From assembly GCF_038594945.1 (NCBI RefSeq), contig NZ_JBCFYD010000002.1, forward strand, positions 1,426,001-1,490,000: DNA of 64,000 bases, read 5' to 3'. The position numbers and the translations under genes are program-made. The notes below the pieces were generated by a model that saw only the letters and a list, made by a program, of their open reading frames with translations, had not been told where the DNA came from and searched no databases. How positions within the stretch are numbered: the stretch's first letter is position 1; every line of letters begins with the position of its first letter. This document shows positions 61,193 to 64,000 of the stretch, one piece after another. This DNA is from Fodinibius sp. Rm-B-1B1-1. GTDB lineage: Bacteria > Bacteroidota > Rhodothermia > Balneolales > Balneolaceae.

Positions 61193-62083
61193 ATGATTAA
61201 AAAGAGCATCACTTTGTTTGTTTTTCTGGGGATTCTTGGGGGTGCTTCTCATGTTCAATCCAAACAAAATAAACAGGATATCGATATTGATAAGCTAAAG
61301 CCTCAAATAAATTATGCCCAATCCGATCGCTTTTATGAACCATTGCAGCAAAAACCCGGCTGGGCCTTACTCAGTTCAGCAATAGTGCCGGGAAGTGGGC
61401 AAGCCGCCAACAAAAAGTGGATACGAGCCGGATTGTACTTCCTTGCCGAAGCAGCTATGATTGGTATCTACTTGAAAAGCTCCCATGATGCTCGCTTGGA
61501 GGAGCAGCGATATGAGCGTTTTGCCAACAACAACTGGAGCGTCATAAACTATGCCAAATGGTTGGTAGAATATCACGAACAAAATAATTTGTCCAACAGT
61601 TATATTGACGAACTGGAACAAGAAGTTGAAAATATTAATGCTAACTACCAACCAGACAGCGACTGGAATAAAATCGATATCGAGTTACTGCGCAATGTAG
61701 AACAAAATACACCGTTTGTATATCCAGAGCATATCGGAAACAATTTCTCTCACGTCATGCCAAAGTATGGGTCCCAACAATATTATGAATTGATTAGCAA
61801 ATACTATCAATATGGACCCGGCTGGAATGATTTTACTGCTCAATATCAACTTCAGTGGGATGGCAGCAACATGCCGAAAAACTTTCTTTTGGGCGCCCAA
61901 TTAGCCCAGGATTACAATGACACCTATCGGTTAGCTGGGAACATGGTCTCATTTATGATATTAAACCATATTGTATCAGCATTTGATGCTTATTTAACGG
62001 TAAAACTAAAAAACAGGAAGTTAGAGGCTGATACTAATCTCTTAAATATACACCGCGCATTTTTATTTAAATTTCACTTTTAA
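61193..62083 (+). CDS. DUF5683-like membrane protein
   Basis: A 296-residue exported protein: signal peptide (residues 1-23, hydrophobic ITLFVFLGILGG), then a soluble stretch, and a hydrophobic segment PGWALLSSAIVPGSGQAANK followed by IRAGLYFLAEAAMIGIYLKS (residues 55-105). The motif A(I/V)xPGxGQ...(K)xW is the DUF5683 hallmark and marks a membrane hairpin. Residues 105-250 are acidic-helical, and a second hydrophobic helix lies at about residues 245-268 (MVSFMILNHIVSAFDAYLTV). Function unknown. The PASTA protein starts 30 bases downstream, so they form one unit with rpe. Confidence 0.75.
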   Translation: MIKKSITLFVFLGILGGASHVQSKQNKQDIDIDKLKPQINYAQSDRFYEPLQQKPGWALLSSAIVPGSGQAANKKWIRAGLYFLAEAAMIGIYLKSSHDARLEEQRYERFANNNWSVINYAKWLVEYHEQNNLSNSYIDELEQEVENINANYQPDSDWNKIDIELLRNVEQNTPFVYPEHIGNNFSHVMPKYGSQQYYELISKYYQYGPGWNDFTAQYQLQWDGSNMPKNFLLGAQLAQDYNDTYRLAGNMVSFMILNHIVSAFDAYLTVKLKNRKLEADTNLLNIHRAFLFKFHF

Positions 62084-62113
62084 GAAATAGCCAAAGAATC
62101 ATATTTTTAGCAC

Positions 62114-62932
62114 ATGTGGTCAAAATTAAAAATACTACTTACCAACAAGATATTTTATATGAGTCTGGGCGGACTCATTATGACAGGAGCTCTATTTTTA
62201 GTGCTGCTCGATTTCATTATTATGCCAGCCTATACCAATTATAACGAAGGCGTTACCGTACCCGATATTACACAAGTTTCGCTGGAAGAAGCCCAAGAAC
62301 AACTTGCCTCGTATGGACTTCGATATGAAGTGGCGGAACGCCGATCTAATACGGCCTATCCCGCTGATTATGTAATTGATCAGATGCCTGCTGCCGCCGA
62401 ATTGGTTAAGCCCAATCGCAAGGTATACCTCACTGTTAATACCGAATCAAACCCCACCGTCGAAGTTCCGCGTGTGGTTGATCTATCACTTCGTAATGCA
62501 CGGGTACAACTCGAAAACTATGGCTTGCGCGTGGGAACCATTAGCCATATTTCTTCCCGATTTAAAAATGTAGTGCGGCAATCTGTGGATCCCAATAAAA
62601 CAGTACCTAAAGGAACGGTTATAGACTTAGCTGTTGGGGATGGCCTGGGCGAAAAGATGGTTAAGATCCCTGACATTCAAGGATTACGACTTTCTGAAGC
62701 CCAGCAGAAGCTACAGCAAGCGGGGCTTCGCATTGGAGAAATCCGGTTCCAACCAAGCAAAGAATATGATCCCAACGTGATTATTAATTATCAACCTCAG
62801 CGACAAGAAGTAAAAGAGGGGGAAACACTAAAACTGATTGTTTCTGAACGATACGAGGCAAAAGAAGAATTAGAATCAGGAGCTGTTATTGATACTTCCA
62901 ATGTTTCGGCTCCAGATACAACCAATAATTAA
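62114..62932 (+). CDS. Membrane-anchored protein with three PASTA domains
   Basis: A 272-residue protein with one N-terminal membrane helix (residues 13-38) and three PASTA domains in the periplasm: residues about 46-113 (VTVPDITQVSLEEAQEQLAS), 118-185 (VEVPRVVDLSLRNARVQLEN) and 188-257 (VKIPDIQGLRLSEAQQKLQQ). PASTA units in Gram-positive kinases and PBPs bind peptidoglycan fragments. Here no kinase or penicillin-binding domain is fused, so the protein may be a cell-wall sensor or scaffold with a partner; this is inference. The acidic, disordered last 20 residues follow. Its TAA overlaps the rpe ATG (TAATG), so translation is coupled. Confidence 0.86.
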   Translation: MWSKLKILLTNKIFYMSLGGLIMTGALFLVLLDFIIMPAYTNYNEGVTVPDITQVSLEEAQEQLASYGLRYEVAERRSNTAYPADYVIDQMPAAAELVKPNRKVYLTVNTESNPTVEVPRVVDLSLRNARVQLENYGLRVGTISHISSRFKNVVRQSVDPNKTVPKGTVIDLAVGDGLGEKMVKIPDIQGLRLSEAQQKLQQAGLRIGEIRFQPSKEYDPNVIINYQPQRQEVKEGETLKLIVSERYEAKEELESGAVIDTSNVSAPDTTNN

Positions 62933-63624
62933 TGAAAATGAATTTTACACTTCCCATTTTAGCACCATCCATTTTAGCATCCGATTACACCCAACTGGGT
63001 AATGAGATTGAAAAATGTAATAAGGTTGACATACAGTGGCTCCACTGTGATATCATGGATGGACACTTTGTGCCAAATGTCAGCTATGGACCAAAATTTG
63101 TAGAAGCGGCCGGAAGTTGTACTAATGCCTTTCTGGACGTACACCTGATGATTGAAAACCCGGATCAATACATTGAACATTTTGTGGATGCCGGAGCTGA
63201 TCAGATTACAGTTCACCAAGAAGCATGTCCACACCTGCATCGTACCATCCAAAATATCCACAGCCACGGCATAACAGCCGGGGTCGCCATCAATCCAGGA
63301 ACCTCTCTGCAAACCATCGAACCGGTGATTAATGACGTAGATCTTATTCTTTTAATGAGTGTGAACCCTGGTTTTGGTGGACAGTCATTCATCGAACATA
63401 CGTATCAACGTTTGCAACAGTTAAATGCTATGCGTGATGAACACGGGGCCGGATTTTTAATAGAAGTTGACGGTGGGGTTAACCTCGATAATATCCAAAA
63501 AGTTACGCAAAGTGGTGCCGATGTATTGGTTGCAGGCAGTGCTGTTTTTAAAGCCAAAAATGTCCCTAAACGAATAGAAAACCTCATCGAGAAAGCAAAA
63601 GTGGGCAAAGGAATGGTGGTTTAG
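62932..63624 (+). CDS. rpe: Ribulose-phosphate 3-epimerase
   Basis: Interconverts ribulose-5-phosphate and xylulose-5-phosphate in the pentose phosphate pathway; a metal-dependent TIM barrel. LAPSILASDYTQLGNEIEK is the conserved beginning, CDIMDGHFVPNVSYGP holds the catalytic Asp and His, MSVNPGFGGQSFIEHT the second metal site and phosphate loop, and EVDGGVNLDNIQKV the catalytic Asp. 230 residues, standard. The ATG is in TAATG with the PASTA gene; a second ATG lies two codons down. Confidence 0.96.
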   Translation: MKMNFTLPILAPSILASDYTQLGNEIEKCNKVDIQWLHCDIMDGHFVPNVSYGPKFVEAAGSCTNAFLDVHLMIENPDQYIEHFVDAGADQITVHQEACPHLHRTIQNIHSHGITAGVAINPGTSLQTIEPVINDVDLILLMSVNPGFGGQSFIEHTYQRLQQLNAMRDEHGAGFLIEVDGGVNLDNIQKVTQSGADVLVAGSAVFKAKNVPKRIENLIEKAKVGKGMVV

Positions 63625-63716
63625 TAAAACACAGCCGAAAGCGTTCCTTCATGATTTAATATTTACAATAAATTCATACAATTTCTTTATTTTTCGATTC
63701 ACATTTGTAATTAAAT

Positions 63717-64000
63717 TTGAGGCCATTTATCGCAGATCAATCCACTATCAGCGAAGAAACGTATGAAATAAAAGATGTTGAACCCGTACTTATTTTAGGG
63801 TTTCAGGATGAACATCTTAAAAAGATCGATCAAGCGTATCCTGAATCTAAAATAACTGCTCGCGGAAGTTCTATTAAGATTTCTGGGCCGGGTGAAGATT
63901 GTAAGGAACTGCTTGAAATCTTCACTGAGCTGGAACAGATGGCCCTCCGTAATGATGATCTTACCGATAGCGATGTTGAAACTGTTCTGGCCTTGAAGCA
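63717..64000 (+). CDS. PhoH family ATPase, N-terminal part only
   Basis: The window ends 94 codons into a frame that begins with TTG at 63717 (an in-frame stop lies at 63708; no ATG is available until late in the domain). The product starts RPFIADQSTISEETYEIKDV and continues with LILGFQDEHLKKIDQAYPES and ITARGSSIKISGPGED, the KH-like N-terminal domain of PhoH proteins. The P-loop ATPase domain (about 200 residues) would follow beyond the edge. PhoH proteins are linked to RNA metabolism and phosphate stress. The first 25 residues are less certain because of the TTG start. Confidence 0.85.
   Translation, partial: MRPFIADQSTISEETYEIKDVEPVLILGFQDEHLKKIDQAYPESKITARGSSIKISGPGEDCKELLEIFTELEQMALRNDDLTDSDVETVLALK

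Noticed and set aside
63712-63719. TAAATTTG matching the TAnnTTTG promoter box before phoH
   Set aside because: It overlaps the only plausible start codon, the -33 spacing is wrong, and the motif is too short to trust alone.

Overview
The window looks like ordinary chromosome from a Gram-negative member of the Bacteroidota/Rhodothermota-Balneolota side of the FCB group. This rests on gene content: a PorV/PorQ-type outer-membrane protein (type IX secretion family), a small histone-H1-like protein, many lipobox lipoproteins, secreted FG-GAP, YVTN and choice-of-anchor-B beta-propeller proteins, a Cys-type CcmE, a bL21 with a long C-terminal tail, and a promoter in front of rplU that fits the Bacteroidetes TTTG-N19-TAnnTTTG consensus exactly. 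A marine or halophilic Balneola-like bacterium is my best guess; no rRNA is present to settle it.

Layout. 1-3.5 kb: threonine aldolase (cut by the window edge), a threonine-dehydratase-like PLP enzyme, a small membrane protein and 3-hydroxybutyryl-CoA dehydrogenase. 3.6-10.6 kb: a penicillin-acylase-family hydrolase, a lipoprotein fusing a GH3 (NagZ-type) domain to a serine beta-lactamase-like domain, a two-domain cytidine deaminase coupled to it, and an unrecognised protein. 10.7-13.5 kb: histone-H1-like protein, STAS anti-anti-sigma factor, and a divergent GAF-SpoIIE phosphatase whose frame is broken at an A5 tract. 13.5-19 kb: three secreted beta-propeller proteins on the minus strand, probably one operon. 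19-24.6 kb: GNAT acetyltransferase, dodecin, DUF2231 membrane protein behind a perfect palindrome, fatty-acid desaturase, a decayed GIY-YIG nuclease, a coiled-coil/lipoprotein pair and a small frameshifted gene. 24.6-29.5 kb: tRNA-Asn, truA and the ccmCDEF heme-delivery operon.

29.5-38.1 kb: PH/SHOCT protein, S9 peptidase, MFS transporter, dut, DUF3108 protein, a lipoprotein, and an operon of a small unknown protein, a biotin carrier protein and murA. 38.1-44.5 kb: a 559-bp gene-free leader, RNase E/G, the hslVU protease and a C-terminal processing protease. 44.5-50.7 kb: rsmE, a Bfd-like [2Fe-2S] protein and a double-length dCTP deaminase in one operon; a Dph6-like PP-loop protein; a HEAT-cyclophilin protein; rplU-rpmA. 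50.7-64 kb: FAH-family hydrolase, M23 peptidase, RidA, alpha/beta hydrolase, two tandem paralogous TPR lipoproteins, cystathionine synthase/lyase, thiolase, PorV-like protein, DUF5683 protein, PASTA protein, rpe, and the start of phoH.

The genes are mostly housekeeping: envelope building and turnover (murA, M23, GH3-lactamase, PASTA, Ctp), protein quality control (HslVU, Ctp, cyclophilin), nucleotide-pool hygiene (dut, dCTP deaminase, cytidine deaminase) and cytochrome c maturation. I see no CRISPR array, prophage, insertion sequence or clear defence island, and no single new system I would stand behind. The best leads are the broken GAF-SpoIIE gene, the three-propeller operon, the Cys-type CcmE in a cluster without CcmAB, the GIY-YIG remnant, the palindrome before the DUF2231 gene and the long RNase E/G leader. 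Three reading frames are each off by one base in or beside a short homopolymer (12472-12476, about 24323-24325, about 22919-22920), so assembly error should be excluded first.
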